Below, in pieces: positions 50,403 to 59,111 of a stretch of 64,000 bases of DNA. Under the pieces are notes generated by a model. That model did no database searches. It saw only the letters and a program-made list of their open reading frames with translations, and had not been told where the DNA came from. The translations under genes were made by a program, and so were the position numbers. Within the stretch, counting starts at the first letter, position 1. The number at the start of each line of letters is the position of its first letter. The DNA is from Singulisphaera sp. GP187. Lineage in GTDB: Bacteria > Planctomycetota > Phycisphaerae > Phycisphaerales > SM1A02. The DNA is taken from NCBI GenBank assembly GCA_945871445.1, contig CAMBWI010000003.1, positions 1-64,000 on the forward strand, in the 5' to 3' direction.

Positions 50403-52316
50403 ATGTCTGACGCTGCTCTAATTCTTGATCCGATCGTTGGTATCGATTTGGGAACGACTCATTCGCTCGTTGCGTTCTGCGATGCCGCGGGTCCAAGGAT
50501 TTTGCAAAGTGAATCTGGCCAGCGCTTGTTGCCATCCGTGGTGAGATATCGCGAAGGATTCGCGGTGGAAGTGGGCAGCGATGCTCGACGACAGGCCGTG
50601 GAATTCCCACTCGATACGGTTCTGAGCGCCAAGCGATTGATGGGACGATCGTTCGACGAATCGAAGTTGCTTCGCAGTGGATTTCAGTTTGAAGTTGTGG
50701 AGGGAACACGCGGTCTTGCTGCGATTTCTGCTGGAGGCGCTTTCGTTTTGCCGCAAGAAGTTGCCGCAGTGATCTTGGGTGAATTGCGAAGAATTGCGGA
50801 ATTGCAATTGGGATGCGAAGTTCGGCGTGCAGTCATCACCGTCCCTGCGTATTTCGATGATGGTCAAAGACAAGCAACGCGCGACGCCGCTCGATTGGCT
50901 GGAATTGATGCTGTACGAATCGTCAATGAACCGACTGCTGCAGCGTTGGCATATGGCATCGGTCGACGCGGTCAAGCGCAGACTATTGCGGTCTATGACT
51001 TCGGTGGGGGAACATTCGATGTTTCCATATTGCAAGTCATTCCCGAGAGCGCTTCAGGTGATGGCGATTTGTTTCGAGTAATTGCAACTGCAGGAGATAC
51101 ACAGTTGGGTGGCGATGATTTGGACAACGCACTCGCACAGCAATTGCTCCGTGATGCTGGACTGGCATCTCGTGCAGGCACAGAAGTGCAAGTTGCTGCT
51201 GGTTCTCGGCAAGCGCTCCGTGACTTTGCGGAGTCGACGAAGATCGCATTGTCTCAGCGAGAGCGCGCGCAGATTGATATCGACCTAGGCAGTGGCATGA
51301 AGCTTCAAAGGACGATCACCCGATTGGAATTTGAATCGTTGGCAAGTCCATTTATCGAGCGAACGATTTTAGCTTGTGAGAGTGCGCTTCGTGATGCAGG
51401 AGGAATTGCAATCGACCGTGTCATTCTTGTCGGAGGTTCGACCAGAATTCCCCTTGTTCGCAAGCGTGTTGGCGAGTTTTTCGCAATGGAACCATATACG
51501 GCGCTGGACCCGGATTGCGTTGTGGCTCTTGGAGCCGCAGTGCAAGCGTCGGTACTGCAAGGCATTCGAGGCGATGTGTTGTTGCTTGATGTGATCCCAC
51601 TTTCGCTTGGAATCGAGACCGTTGGTGGAGCGGTTGCGAAGTTACTGACGCGCAATGCGACGATCCCCGCACGTGCGAAGGAAATGTTTTCGACGAGCGT
51701 GGATAATCAAAGTCATGTGCAATTGCATGTTCTGCAAGGTGAGCGTGAGATGGTCAGTGATTGCCGATCTTTGGCGCACTTCGAATTGCGCGATATACCA
51801 CCGATGCCAGCAGGTATTCCACAAATTGAGGTCGAATTCTTGGTCGATGCAAACGGTGTCTTGCATGTAACGGCGGGAGAAAGACGCAGTGGACGACGCG
51901 CGACTGTTCAAGTCGTTCCAAGTTTCGGTTTGACCAATCAAGAAATCGAACGAATCGAGCGTGAGAGCGTCGTTCATGCGCGATCGGATATGCATCATCA
52001 CCGTGTCGTCGATCTCGCGGTCAATTCTTTGCTTGACATCAAATGGATCGGCGATGCGTTGTCAAGAATTCGCGATGATCTTTCTGCCGAATATGTCGAC
52101 TCGCTGGAATCGCTGATCACTCGCCTGAAGGGTTTCGTGTCGCTTGCACAAACTTCGCCTCATGAGGTCGATGCAAATGCGTTTCTGCAAGCGAAGGAAG
52201 AACTCGACCGAGCAAGCGTGGCTATGCACGAAAAATCGATCTCGAAAAGTTTGCGCGCGATTCCTGCTTCTCTCTCCACAACCATTTCCACCCCAAATAC
52301 CCTGAGGAAAACATGA
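50403..52316 (+). CDS. Hsp70-family chaperone (DnaK/HscA-like)
   Basis: A 637-residue chaperone. PIVGIDLGTTHSLVAFCD is the actin-type phosphate 1 loop. AVITVPAYFDDGQRQATRDAARLAGIDAVRIVNEPTAAALAYG and VYDFGGGTFDVSILQV follow, and VILVGGSTRIPLVRKRV closes the ATPase domain. The substrate-binding domain has DVIPLSLGIETVGG, then ARSDMHHHRVVDLAVNSL. It is shorter in the lid than housekeeping DnaK and has no acidic EEVD-like end. The IPLSLGIETVGG wording is close to HscA, but no isc genes are nearby. TAGAAT is 9 nt upstream. Its TGA overlaps the ispD ATG. Confidence 0.9.
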   Translation: MSDAALILDPIVGIDLGTTHSLVAFCDAAGPRILQSESGQRLLPSVVRYREGFAVEVGSDARRQAVEFPLDTVLSAKRLMGRSFDESKLLRSGFQFEVVEGTRGLAAISAGGAFVLPQEVAAVILGELRRIAELQLGCEVRRAVITVPAYFDDGQRQATRDAARLAGIDAVRIVNEPTAAALAYGIGRRGQAQTIAVYDFGGGTFDVSILQVIPESASGDGDLFRVIATAGDTQLGGDDLDNALAQQLLRDAGLASRAGTEVQVAAGSRQALRDFAESTKIALSQRERAQIDIDLGSGMKLQRTITRLEFESLASPFIERTILACESALRDAGGIAIDRVILVGGSTRIPLVRKRVGEFFAMEPYTALDPDCVVALGAAVQASVLQGIRGDVLLLDVIPLSLGIETVGGAVAKLLTRNATIPARAKEMFSTSVDNQSHVQLHVLQGEREMVSDCRSLAHFELRDIPPMPAGIPQIEVEFLVDANGVLHVTAGERRSGRRATVQVVPSFGLTNQEIERIERESVVHARSDMHHHRVVDLAVNSLLDIKWIGDALSRIRDDLSAEYVDSLESLITRLKGFVSLAQTSPHEVDANAFLQAKEELDRASVAMHEKSISKSLRAIPASLSTTISTPNTLRKT

Positions 52317-53104
52317 GCGATTTGAAAGTAGCGGTAATCATTCCAGCAGCTGGTCAAGCGACGCGCTTCGGAGGAGACAAACTTGGTCAGGATCTCGGTG
52401 GTCGGCCACTTTTGCTTCGTACGGTGGAATTGTTTACGAAGCGGGAGGAAGTCACTGCAATCGTGGTCGCAGCACCACCAGAATCGATTGATGATTTTCG
52501 CAGTCGATACGGTGCTCAACTTGGCTTTCATGGTGTCATCATTGTTGCAGGTGGGAGTACTGAACGCTGGGAGAGTGTGCGAAATGCATTGACTGCTGTG
52601 CCAACTGATTGCACACATATCGCAGTGCATGATGCGGCGCGACCTGGTGTAAATGATGCGCTTCTCACTCGAATCTTCGATGCCGCGCGTGTTGCGGTCG
52701 CGGTGGTTCCTGGCGTTCCAGTCAGTTCGACACTCAAGAAAGTGAGTATCGAAACTTTCGCTGCCGCGCCAGATGAAGCAGTCGCAGATGCGATTCTCGG
52801 CGATGCTGGTCGCGAATCTGTTCGAGGTCGGCGGGTGGAATCCACTGTGGATCGAACTCGTTTGATGGCAATCCAAACTCCGCAAATTTTTTCTGCGGAT
52901 GTTTTGCGACGCGCTTATGCGCAGTCAGACCTTTCTGGTGCGACAGATGACGCAATGTTGGTTGAGCGCATGGGTGAAAATGTTTTGGTTGTCGAAGGTG
53001 ATCCCCGCAATATTAAAGTGACAACAACTGCGGACTTGGCGATTGTTCGAGCCATTTTGGGTCATCGCGCTCCTGAAGAAAGGCCCGTTCATAAGCGTTT
53101 TTGA
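52313..53104 (+). CDS. ispD: 2-C-methyl-D-erythritol 4-phosphate cytidylyltransferase
   Basis: The third step of the MEP isoprenoid pathway, using CTP. The start VAVIIPAAGQATRFGGDK is the nucleotide-binding loop (A-A-G-x-G-x-R form, here AAGQATRFGG). GGSTERWESVRNAL holds the ribose/CTP contacts, and IAVHDAARPGV is the IspD signature. LMAIQTPQIFSADVLRRAY and TDDAMLVE are also conserved. At 263 residues it is slightly long, with an inserted segment around residues 150-180. It overlaps the Hsp70 gene by ATGA. ispF is not adjacent. Confidence 0.92.
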   Translation: MSDLKVAVIIPAAGQATRFGGDKLGQDLGGRPLLLRTVELFTKREEVTAIVVAAPPESIDDFRSRYGAQLGFHGVIIVAGGSTERWESVRNALTAVPTDCTHIAVHDAARPGVNDALLTRIFDAARVAVAVVPGVPVSSTLKKVSIETFAAAPDEAVADAILGDAGRESVRGRRVESTVDRTRLMAIQTPQIFSADVLRRAYAQSDLSGATDDAMLVERMGENVLVVEGDPRNIKVTTTADLAIVRAILGHRAPEERPVHKRF

Positions 53105-53117
53105 AAGAGATTCGTGA

Positions 53118-53327
53118 CTAGGAATGCGGGCGAATCTTCGTTCCTTCCATCGTCAATTCAGTTCGCTTTGGTTCGGTATTGCCTTTCACAGAATCGGTTG
53201 GGCAGTTGGGGCATGCAGGGCTTTTCCCGCGGCGGGGCAACAGAGGTCGAATCACGAATGTAAGAGCGATGATCACGACAATCGTCGCAATCCAGAATTG
53301 CCAGTCATTGATTGGGAATGCGCTCAT
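53118..53327 (-). CDS. FeoB-associated Cys-containing membrane protein
   Basis: A 69-residue protein starting MSAFPINDWQFWIATIVVIIALTFVI, a single membrane helix. Then comes a basic LLPRRGK, and CPNC in SPACPNCPTDSV. This agrees with the small Cys-rich proteins encoded after feoB in many bacteria. Its ATG overlaps the feoB stop as ATGA. It may help FeoB iron import as a metal-binding or regulatory subunit; that role is not proven in the family. Confidence 0.75.
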   Translation of the reverse strand: MSAFPINDWQFWIATIVVIIALTFVIRPLLPRRGKSPACPNCPTDSVKGNTEPKRTELTMEGTKIRPHS

Positions 53328-55279
53328 GACATGAGAAGATATGCGAAGAGAGCAGCGACGTATGCAATGACAGTCATATACGAAAATTGTAGCAGTGGCC
53401 AACGCCACGATCCAGTTTCGCGTGCGACGACAACAAGAGTCGGTAGGCACTGCATCGCGAGTACAAAGAAGACTAAGAGCGATGCAGATGTTGCCATCGT
53501 AAAGAGTGGTAGTCCATCATCGCGTGTGGCAGTGCGCACGGTCGCAAGCGTGCCTTGATCTTCTCCATCAGCATCAGATCCTGCTCCAGCAAGTACGAAA
53601 ACGGTTGTTGTAAAAACTTCGCGTGCGAGAAAACTTGTCAGGACAGCGACAGTCAGTTGTCGGTCGAGTCCGATGGGTGCAAACACAGGTTGACAGAATG
53701 CGCCAATTTGCCCAGCAAATGAGCCACTTTGTTGATTTCTTTCGTCCAATCGTGCTGCCTGAGATCGCAGTATCTCAGCAGCATTGGAATCCGTTGGCGC
53801 TACTTCGACTGCGCGTATTTCCATCGCAACACTTTCTGGACTCGGTGGCGATTTTGGATATGCACTCAGCCACCACATCACGATGGCGATCGACAGAATC
53901 ACACTGCCAGCGTTTTTCAGAAAGAGCATTCCGCGGTCGATGGCAATTGCGAGCGCGTTGCGAATGCTCGGCACGCGATAGTCGGGAAGTTCGAGCATCA
54001 TTGGGGTGCTTGGGCCACGCAAGATCGTCTTTCGCAGGAGGGCTGCTGTCGCGAGTGCGACAATTGCGCCAAGGACATAGCATCCAGTGAATGCGATTCC
54101 CGCAGCGAGAGGGCGGCCTTCGAAAAGCACTCCAGTCAGCAGTGCGTAAACGGGTACGCGTGCGCTACAACTCATAAATGGAGCGACCAGAATTGTTGCA
54201 AGACGATCGCGGTGATTTGGAATCAGCCGAGTTGCCATGATTCCCGGCAGAGCGCATGCATGCGAAGAGAGCAAAGGCATGAACGCTTGACCAGGCAACC
54301 CAAATCTTCGCATCGTTCTGTCGACTGCGAATGCGGCTCGTGCGAGATATCCAGAATCTTCCAACAACGCGAGTAGAAAAAAGAGCAGCAGGATCTGCGG
54401 CAGAAAGATAACGGTTGCTGAAACTCCACCGACGATTCCATTGACCATCAAGTCACGCAGCGTTCCCGCAGGCATTATGGATTCAACGCCGCTACCGAGC
54501 CAACCAAAAATTCCATCAACCGCATCCATTGGAAATTGTGCAAGCCAATAAATAGATGCAAAGAGCAGCGACATCATGAGCAAAAAGAAGACGATTCCTA
54601 AGAGTGGATGTGTAAATGCAGCATCGAGGCGATCGTGGATCGTCATTCGATCATCGTTCATGTTCTTCGGTTGAGCTGCGATTGCACTGAAAACTTCTGC
54701 AGCCCAGATTGCGCTTGTTGTCGAACCAGGTTCGGTATTGGGCAAAGGAAGATTTCGTGTGTGAGTTGCATCGCTCGTCGATGTCATTGTGAGTTGTTCA
54801 ATCAATCGATCGATTCCTTGACCGCTGCGAGCTGAAACTGCGACAACGGGAACACCAAGAGCTTGCGATGCGGCGCGTTCATCAATCACCAACCCGCGTC
54901 GGAGTGCAAGGTCGACCATATTGATTGCAATAACAGTTGGAATTCCACGTCGCAGAGCACTTGCTGCAAATTGCAAATTTCGTGAAAGATTATTTGCGTC
55001 GAGTACAAGCAGTGCGGCGTCAGGTCGGCCATCGCCCAATCGTCCATCAAGACAATCCGCGCAGAGTTTGCTTTCAGGCATCTCGAGCATCAAGCTATAA
55101 ATCCCAGGCAAATCAATCAGATCCATTTCTTGACCAGACTTGGTGATGCATCGCCCAACTTGATGCTCGACTGTGCTGCCAGGAAAGTTTGCAGTCTTGG
55201 AACGAAGACCACAGAGACGATTAAAGAGCGTGCTCTTCCCCGTATTTGGATTTCCAATCAGTGCGATGCGGGGGATCAC
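53324..55279 (-). CDS. feoB: Ferrous iron transporter FeoB
   Basis: A 651-residue inner-membrane Fe2+ importer. The cytosolic G domain has P-loop ALIGNPNTGKSTLFNRLCG, G2/G3 PGSTVEHQVGRC and DLPGIYSL, and G4 AINMVDLA. The membrane part has the two Gate motifs, e.g. PLLSSHACALPGIMATR and later APIGLDRQLTVAVLTSFLAREVFTTT. About 8-10 hydrophobic segments follow. It is about 100 residues shorter than E. coli FeoB. It overlaps feoA and the Cys-rich gene by 4 nt on both sides, so the three are translated as a unit. Confidence 0.95.
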   Translation of the reverse strand: MIPRIALIGNPNTGKSTLFNRLCGLRSKTANFPGSTVEHQVGRCITKSGQEMDLIDLPGIYSLMLEMPESKLCADCLDGRLGDGRPDAALLVLDANNLSRNLQFAASALRRGIPTVIAINMVDLALRRGLVIDERAASQALGVPVVAVSARSGQGIDRLIEQLTMTSTSDATHTRNLPLPNTEPGSTTSAIWAAEVFSAIAAQPKNMNDDRMTIHDRLDAAFTHPLLGIVFFLLMMSLLFASIYWLAQFPMDAVDGIFGWLGSGVESIMPAGTLRDLMVNGIVGGVSATVIFLPQILLLFFLLALLEDSGYLARAAFAVDRTMRRFGLPGQAFMPLLSSHACALPGIMATRLIPNHRDRLATILVAPFMSCSARVPVYALLTGVLFEGRPLAAGIAFTGCYVLGAIVALATAALLRKTILRGPSTPMMLELPDYRVPSIRNALAIAIDRGMLFLKNAGSVILSIAIVMWWLSAYPKSPPSPESVAMEIRAVEVAPTDSNAAEILRSQAARLDERNQQSGSFAGQIGAFCQPVFAPIGLDRQLTVAVLTSFLAREVFTTTVFVLAGAGSDADGEDQGTLATVRTATRDDGLPLFTMATSASLLVFFVLAMQCLPTLVVVARETGSWRWPLLQFSYMTVIAYVAALFAYLLMS

Positions 55280-55536
55280 GGGGATGCTGGCTCGATCGGA
55301 GTCACCATAATTTGATCCGCAATACCATGTGGTAGGCCCAAACGAGTACGATCAATTTGCACGATGCATGGCGTACCTGGTCGACAAACGCGCACTTCGC
55401 ATTGTTCGCCCATTCCCATTGCTTCAAGCAAGCAACGATGTTCGTTCGGCAGAAAATCAAGTGCCGAACATTCAATCGTCGCACGTTGACCTCGTGCGAG
55501 TTGGCTGAGTGGAATTCGTATCGGGGGTTGCGCCAT
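55276..55536 (-). CDS. feoA: Iron transport protein FeoA
   Basis: An 86-residue SH3-like protein of the FeoA/DtxR-C type that supports FeoB. IPLSQLARGQRATIECSALDFLPNEHRCLLEAMGMGEQCEVRVCRPGTPCIVQIDRTRLGLPHGIADQIMV is the whole domain. The ATG at 55536 is preceded by TACTAT at 6 nt, so the feo operon has its own promoter and does not depend on the upstream BFD gene. No Fur box was recognised. Confidence 0.92.
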   Translation of the reverse strand: MAQPPIRIPLSQLARGQRATIECSALDFLPNEHRCLLEAMGMGEQCEVRVCRPGTPCIVQIDRTRLGLPHGIADQIMVTPIEPASP

Positions 55537-55542
55537 CGGTCA

Positions 55543-55548
55543 ATAGTA
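55543..55548 (-). promoter_or_regulatory. -10 hexamer of the feo operon
   Basis: TACTAT on the minus strand, 6 nt before the feoA ATG. It predicts a leaderless feoA message starting in the gap after the BFD gene. Confidence 0.4.
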
Positions 55549-55652
55549 TTGAGACTCAGACGCAATATCAACTCTGTGTATGCAAAGTTTGGAAAGAAGC
55601 CAATTTCTGCGAGTCAAGAGTTGTTTTTGTCTTGGTTGAAACAAAAATCAGT

Positions 55653-55910
55653 TCACTGCTTCTCTTCGCGATAGATTTTTCGGCGAGAAGCGTAATCCTC
55701 GGGGGATTCGTCCAGTATTGGGTTTTGTCCATCTTGCCATTGCTGATGGAGACGCTTGAGAAATGGAACGCACCAATGGCAACCTGTTCCTGCGCCAAAG
55801 CACTCGGAGAGTTGACTTGCGACGCGGGGCTTTTCGCATTCGAGAAATGTATTGAGCTTGCGAAGGCTCACTCGAAAACACAAACAGACATGGTCGTCAG
55901 GTTCCATCAC
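55653..55910 (-). CDS. BFD-like [2Fe-2S]-binding protein
   Basis: At 85 residues, CLCF is near residue 9 and CFGAGTGCHWCVPFLKRL supplies C-x6-C-x2-C, the BFD arrangement of four cysteines. It lies between a repeat-rich exported protein gene (ATGA overlap) and feoA, on the same strand. In other bacteria BFD works with bacterioferritin to release iron. Here the neighbour FeoAB suggests a role in iron handling after uptake. It differs in sequence from the BFD protein at 24677. Confidence 0.8.
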   Translation of the reverse strand: MMEPDDHVCLCFRVSLRKLNTFLECEKPRVASQLSECFGAGTGCHWCVPFLKRLHQQWQDGQNPILDESPEDYASRRKIYREEKQ

Positions 55911-57226
55911 TCAATGCTTGAATCAGTTTTAGAAGTCAGTTGCTTACCAACAACGATCCAATGCGAAACGCAATATGGTGCGACGAAAGTTCCATCACGT
56001 GACCAAGAGTTCGCCTTTGCATGCTCGGCAGAGAATTGAAGTCGAGGATCTATGTTGCCAACGAGTCGAAAAACAGTTCTATTTGGTGACGATTGAACGA
56101 GTTCAAGAGTTGGTGATCGATCGATCTCGGCGTGAAATGGATTGCCGATAGAAGCCCCATTGGCATCAACTGCTTGGCATTTCAATACGATTTTATCTGA
56201 GGATTTCTTTGATGGTTCTGTTCGCAGTACTTGGACGGACCAATCAATGGGTTGACAAAGAATTCGATTTTGGACCACCGCCCACCGCTGCAGATTGATA
56301 GAAAAATCGTCAAAATCCAAAGTGTTGCTAGGCATCAAACTTGGGTTCGCTCCAAAGCGTTGCGTATACCTCTGTGTCATTTCCAAGATGAATGTTTCTG
56401 GATTCTGCGTTGGGCCTGAAGTGATCGCAGAAATCGATTGAATGTCTGAATCTGCAGCATCAGTCATCGCGGGTTCATCAGTCATCGCGGGTTCATTGCC
56501 TAGCTCAACTGCTGGCGTGGTTTCCCGAAGAGTCTTCTGAGTCCTAGCTTTCAATAATTCATTGTTTTGCTTTTCAACCAAAGCCGCGAATGATTTCGCT
56601 TGTTCCTCGAGCACTTTTGATTGAGCTCTAATTTCTGCAAGGAGCTGGTGTTGTTCAATCAAACTAGAAGCTGATTCATCAGTCGGCGCAGGTTCATCAG
56701 TCGGCGCAGGTTCACTAGCTGGAGCAGGTTCACTAGCTGGCGCAGGTTCATCAGTCGGCGCAGGTTCATCAGTCGGCGCAGGTTCACTAGCTGGCGCAGG
56801 TTCACTAGCTGGCGCAGGTTCATCAGTCGGCGCAGGTTCACTAGCTGGCGCAGGTTCATCAGTCGGCGCAGGTTCACTAGCTGGCACAGGTTCATCAGTC
56901 GGCGCAGGTTCTTGTTGCTTTGGTTCGATCGGTTTGGAATCAGGGGCGTTCGTCGATTCCTTGGTCTTGTTCGCACTTTCTTGTTGTTTCGCTTTTGTTG
57001 CTTGGAGTGCTTTGCTGCTCTCTTGTAATGCCTTTGCTTGTTTCTTCAGGTTGGCAATACTTTGTGCTTGCGTTTGAACTTGTTGCGTATTTGATGCGGG
57101 GTCTGTGGCTCTCGCAGGTTGCTCGCCACCATTCTTTGATGGTTCCTGAGCAAACGAGTGAGCCGCTAAAAAAATCACGCCAGTTGCGATGAAAAATCGC
57201 AGCGAAAGTATTATGGAAATTGACAT
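55907..57226 (-). CDS. Exported coiled-coil protein with EPAPTD/EPAPAS repeats
   Basis: A 439-residue protein with a signal peptide (MSISIILSLRFFIATGVIFLAAHSFAQ). A Gln/Lys/Ala-rich coiled coil follows, then a Pro-rich run of about 13 hexapeptides (EPAPTD and EPAPAS), a second short coiled coil, and a C-terminal domain (VDANGASIGNPFHAEIDRSPTLELV and ending SHWIVVGKQLT). The C-terminal domain looks beta-rich and has no known name. The ATG at 57226 is chosen because TATGCT is 7 nt upstream and a signal peptide follows; the frame stays open into the divergent gene. Its stop overlaps the BFD gene as ATGA. Confidence 0.75.
   Translation of the reverse strand: MSISIILSLRFFIATGVIFLAAHSFAQEPSKNGGEQPARATDPASNTQQVQTQAQSIANLKKQAKALQESSKALQATKAKQQESANKTKESTNAPDSKPIEPKQQEPAPTDEPVPASEPAPTDEPAPASEPAPTDEPAPASEPAPASEPAPTDEPAPTDEPAPASEPAPASEPAPTDEPAPTDESASSLIEQHQLLAEIRAQSKVLEEQAKSFAALVEKQNNELLKARTQKTLRETTPAVELGNEPAMTDEPAMTDAADSDIQSISAITSGPTQNPETFILEMTQRYTQRFGANPSLMPSNTLDFDDFSINLQRWAVVQNRILCQPIDWSVQVLRTEPSKKSSDKIVLKCQAVDANGASIGNPFHAEIDRSPTLELVQSSPNRTVFRLVGNIDPRLQFSAEHAKANSWSRDGTFVAPYCVSHWIVVGKQLTSKTDSSIE
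56680..56914 (-). repeat. 18-nt tandem repeats coding EPAPTD and EPAPAS
   Basis: About 13 units of 18 nt alternate between two versions, one reading EPAPTD and one EPAPAS (once EPVPAS). The near-identity of the units at DNA level suggests recent slippage. The number is expected to vary between strains. Confidence 0.85.
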
Positions 57227-57233
57227 TGTGACT

Positions 57234-57239
57234 AGCATA
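57234..57239 (-). promoter_or_regulatory. -10 hexamer of the repeat-protein gene
   Basis: TATGCT on the minus strand, 7 nt before the ATG at 57226. It is in the 40-bp gap to the divergent membrane-protein gene. Confidence 0.4.
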
Positions 57240-57266
57240 AACGAAGACTGCTTCGCAGACGAATCT

Positions 57267-59111
57267 ATGGCAAACATCGATCCCATCCTGACAATTGTCG
57301 CACGCGTTCGAAGGCGTATGCTTCTTGGACAGTTTTTGAGCTGGATGGGGCGTGCCACATTCTGGGCCGGCATATTTCTGGTCGTAGTTTCTGTGCTGGC
57401 AAAGCTTGTTGCAGTTTGGTGGTCGCCTGCTGGTGAGCGTGGAATGTGGTTTGTCATCCTTTGCGCAGTCCTCTTGGCGTCACTTGGAGGTTGGGCATTC
57501 CTAACTCGACTTCGCGGCGAAGGAGATGTTGCAGTTGCATCCGTGATTGATGTGAGGCTGAAATTGCACGACCGTCTCTCGACCGCAGTTGCAGTAGCAG
57601 ATCGAACTGATCCATTCGCGCAAGCGGCGATTGAAGATGGCATAAAGATTGCCAGCGACAAACGATTGGTGGAATCGCTCGGTCGAGCAATTCCACTCGA
57701 AACACCACGGAATTGGTGGGCAGGTCCATCATTCATTGTGATGGCATGCGCAGTGTGGTGGTTTGTGCCAGGGCTTTCTCTTGGAAATGCTCAACCAACT
57801 GAAAGCTTGAGTGCTGCTGAATTGCAAGCGGCACGCGATGCGGCGAAGGTTCAAATCGAAACGCTGCAAGCAAAGATTGAAACGAATTCAGAATTGAGCA
57901 AAGCGCTTGGAGAAGAAGCAGGCAAGAAAAATCTTGCCGGCGAACTGACGGACGAGAAACTTCAAACCCCTGATTCTGTTCGACGCGAGACGACTCGACA
58001 GGTGAACGAACTCTCAAAAAAGCTTGACGAACTTCTCAGTGGAGAGAAGGCGCAACAACTCGAGGCGATGAAAGATGCGCTCAGTCGCATTGAGCCATCA
58101 AAATCTGGTCCACTGAAGGAACTTGGCGAAGCGCTCAAGCGTGGCGATGGTGCTGCGGCGAAGTCCGCTCTTGACAAACTTCAGGATCAGGTCAAAGAAG
58201 GCAAGATGGATGAGAAGAGTCGCGAAGAATTAGCTGCGAAACTGAGCGAAATGGCTTCGCAATTGAAAGACGCCGCGAAAGCAAACGAAACGCTCAAAAA
58301 AGCACTCGAAAATTCAGGGCTTGACGGAGCGCTTGCAAAAAATCCGCAGGCAGCGAAGGCAGCAATCGATGCCGCGAAGAATCTCAACGATGCTCAGAAG
58401 AAGGCGTTAAAGGAAGCGTTGCAGTCTCAATCAAAGGCAGGGGAGAAACTCGAAAAAATTGCCAAGGCGTGTGAGTCAATGTGTTCGCAGTGTAAAAACG
58501 GAAGTAAAAGTGGAAGTAAATCTTCGGATAGTTCTGACGGAAAGTCTTCCAAGAGTGGGGAGTCGTCCCAAGAATCTGCTGAAAGTTCCGCTGCATGTTC
58601 AAAGGACGCTGGAGATGTTCTCAGCGAAATGGAGATGCTGAGTGAAATGTTGAAAGATGCTGAATCTGCACGTTCACAATGCCAAGGAGGTGCGCAGCCA
58701 TCCGAGAAGCCAGGGGAGTCAAGAATGAATGCTGGTCCAGGAAGAGGGACAGGGGGCGAGCGCACCAAAGAAAAAACCGAAACCGCAACGCGCACGCGAA
58801 AAGAAAAAGTGAAATCGACTGGTGGAGATGTTATTGCGCGTCAATTGGTCGAAGCGCCGCCAGTTGTCGGCGAGAGTCGCGCCACTCTGCAGCAGTTGTC
58901 CGGAGAAATTGGCCGTGGATACGAAGAGGGGACTGAAGAAGATCCTGTCCCAGCGAATCTGCGCGATTTGCATAAGCATTACTTTGGAGATCTCAAAAAG
59001 AAAATTGATGCAAAGAGCGGGCAAGTTGCACCTGCTTCGACTGATGCACCCAATCCATCTCAAGATCCAGTTGAGAGTGCCTCGCCTGCAGTGCCTCCAG
59101 CCAAGAAATGA
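57267..59111 (+). CDS. Membrane protein with long coiled coil
   Basis: This protein of about 614 residues has two membrane helices near the N-terminus (ATFWAGIFLVVVSVLAKLVAVWW and MWFVILCAVLLASLGGWAFL). A third follows near residue 160 (WAGPSFIVMACAVWWFVPGLSLG), then about 300 residues of Lys/Glu/Ala/Leu-rich coiled coil. A Ser/Lys/Gly-rich stretch with a CESMCSQC pair comes next. ATG 57267 is chosen because upstream ATGs (57189, 57213) overlap the divergent gene. No function is known. It starts an operon that ends beyond the window; its stop overlaps the next gene as ATGA. Confidence 0.7.
   Translation: MANIDPILTIVARVRRRMLLGQFLSWMGRATFWAGIFLVVVSVLAKLVAVWWSPAGERGMWFVILCAVLLASLGGWAFLTRLRGEGDVAVASVIDVRLKLHDRLSTAVAVADRTDPFAQAAIEDGIKIASDKRLVESLGRAIPLETPRNWWAGPSFIVMACAVWWFVPGLSLGNAQPTESLSAAELQAARDAAKVQIETLQAKIETNSELSKALGEEAGKKNLAGELTDEKLQTPDSVRRETTRQVNELSKKLDELLSGEKAQQLEAMKDALSRIEPSKSGPLKELGEALKRGDGAAAKSALDKLQDQVKEGKMDEKSREELAAKLSEMASQLKDAAKANETLKKALENSGLDGALAKNPQAAKAAIDAAKNLNDAQKKALKEALQSQSKAGEKLEKIAKACESMCSQCKNGSKSGSKSSDSSDGKSSKSGESSQESAESSAACSKDAGDVLSEMEMLSEMLKDAESARSQCQGGAQPSEKPGESRMNAGPGRGTGGERTKEKTETATRTRKEKVKSTGGDVIARQLVEAPPVVGESRATLQQLSGEIGRGYEEGTEEDPVPANLRDLHKHYFGDLKKKIDAKSGQVAPASTDAPNPSQDPVESASPAVPPAKK

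Noticed and set aside
56680-56914. CRISPR-like array
   Set aside because: The short tandem units have no spacers and are in frame with a coding sequence; they are protein repeats. No CRISPR or cas gene was found anywhere in the window.
57189-57266. Upstream ATGs (57189, 57213) for the coiled-coil membrane protein
   Set aside because: They would overlap the start of the divergent repeat-protein gene, and the added residues do not look like a signal or membrane segment.
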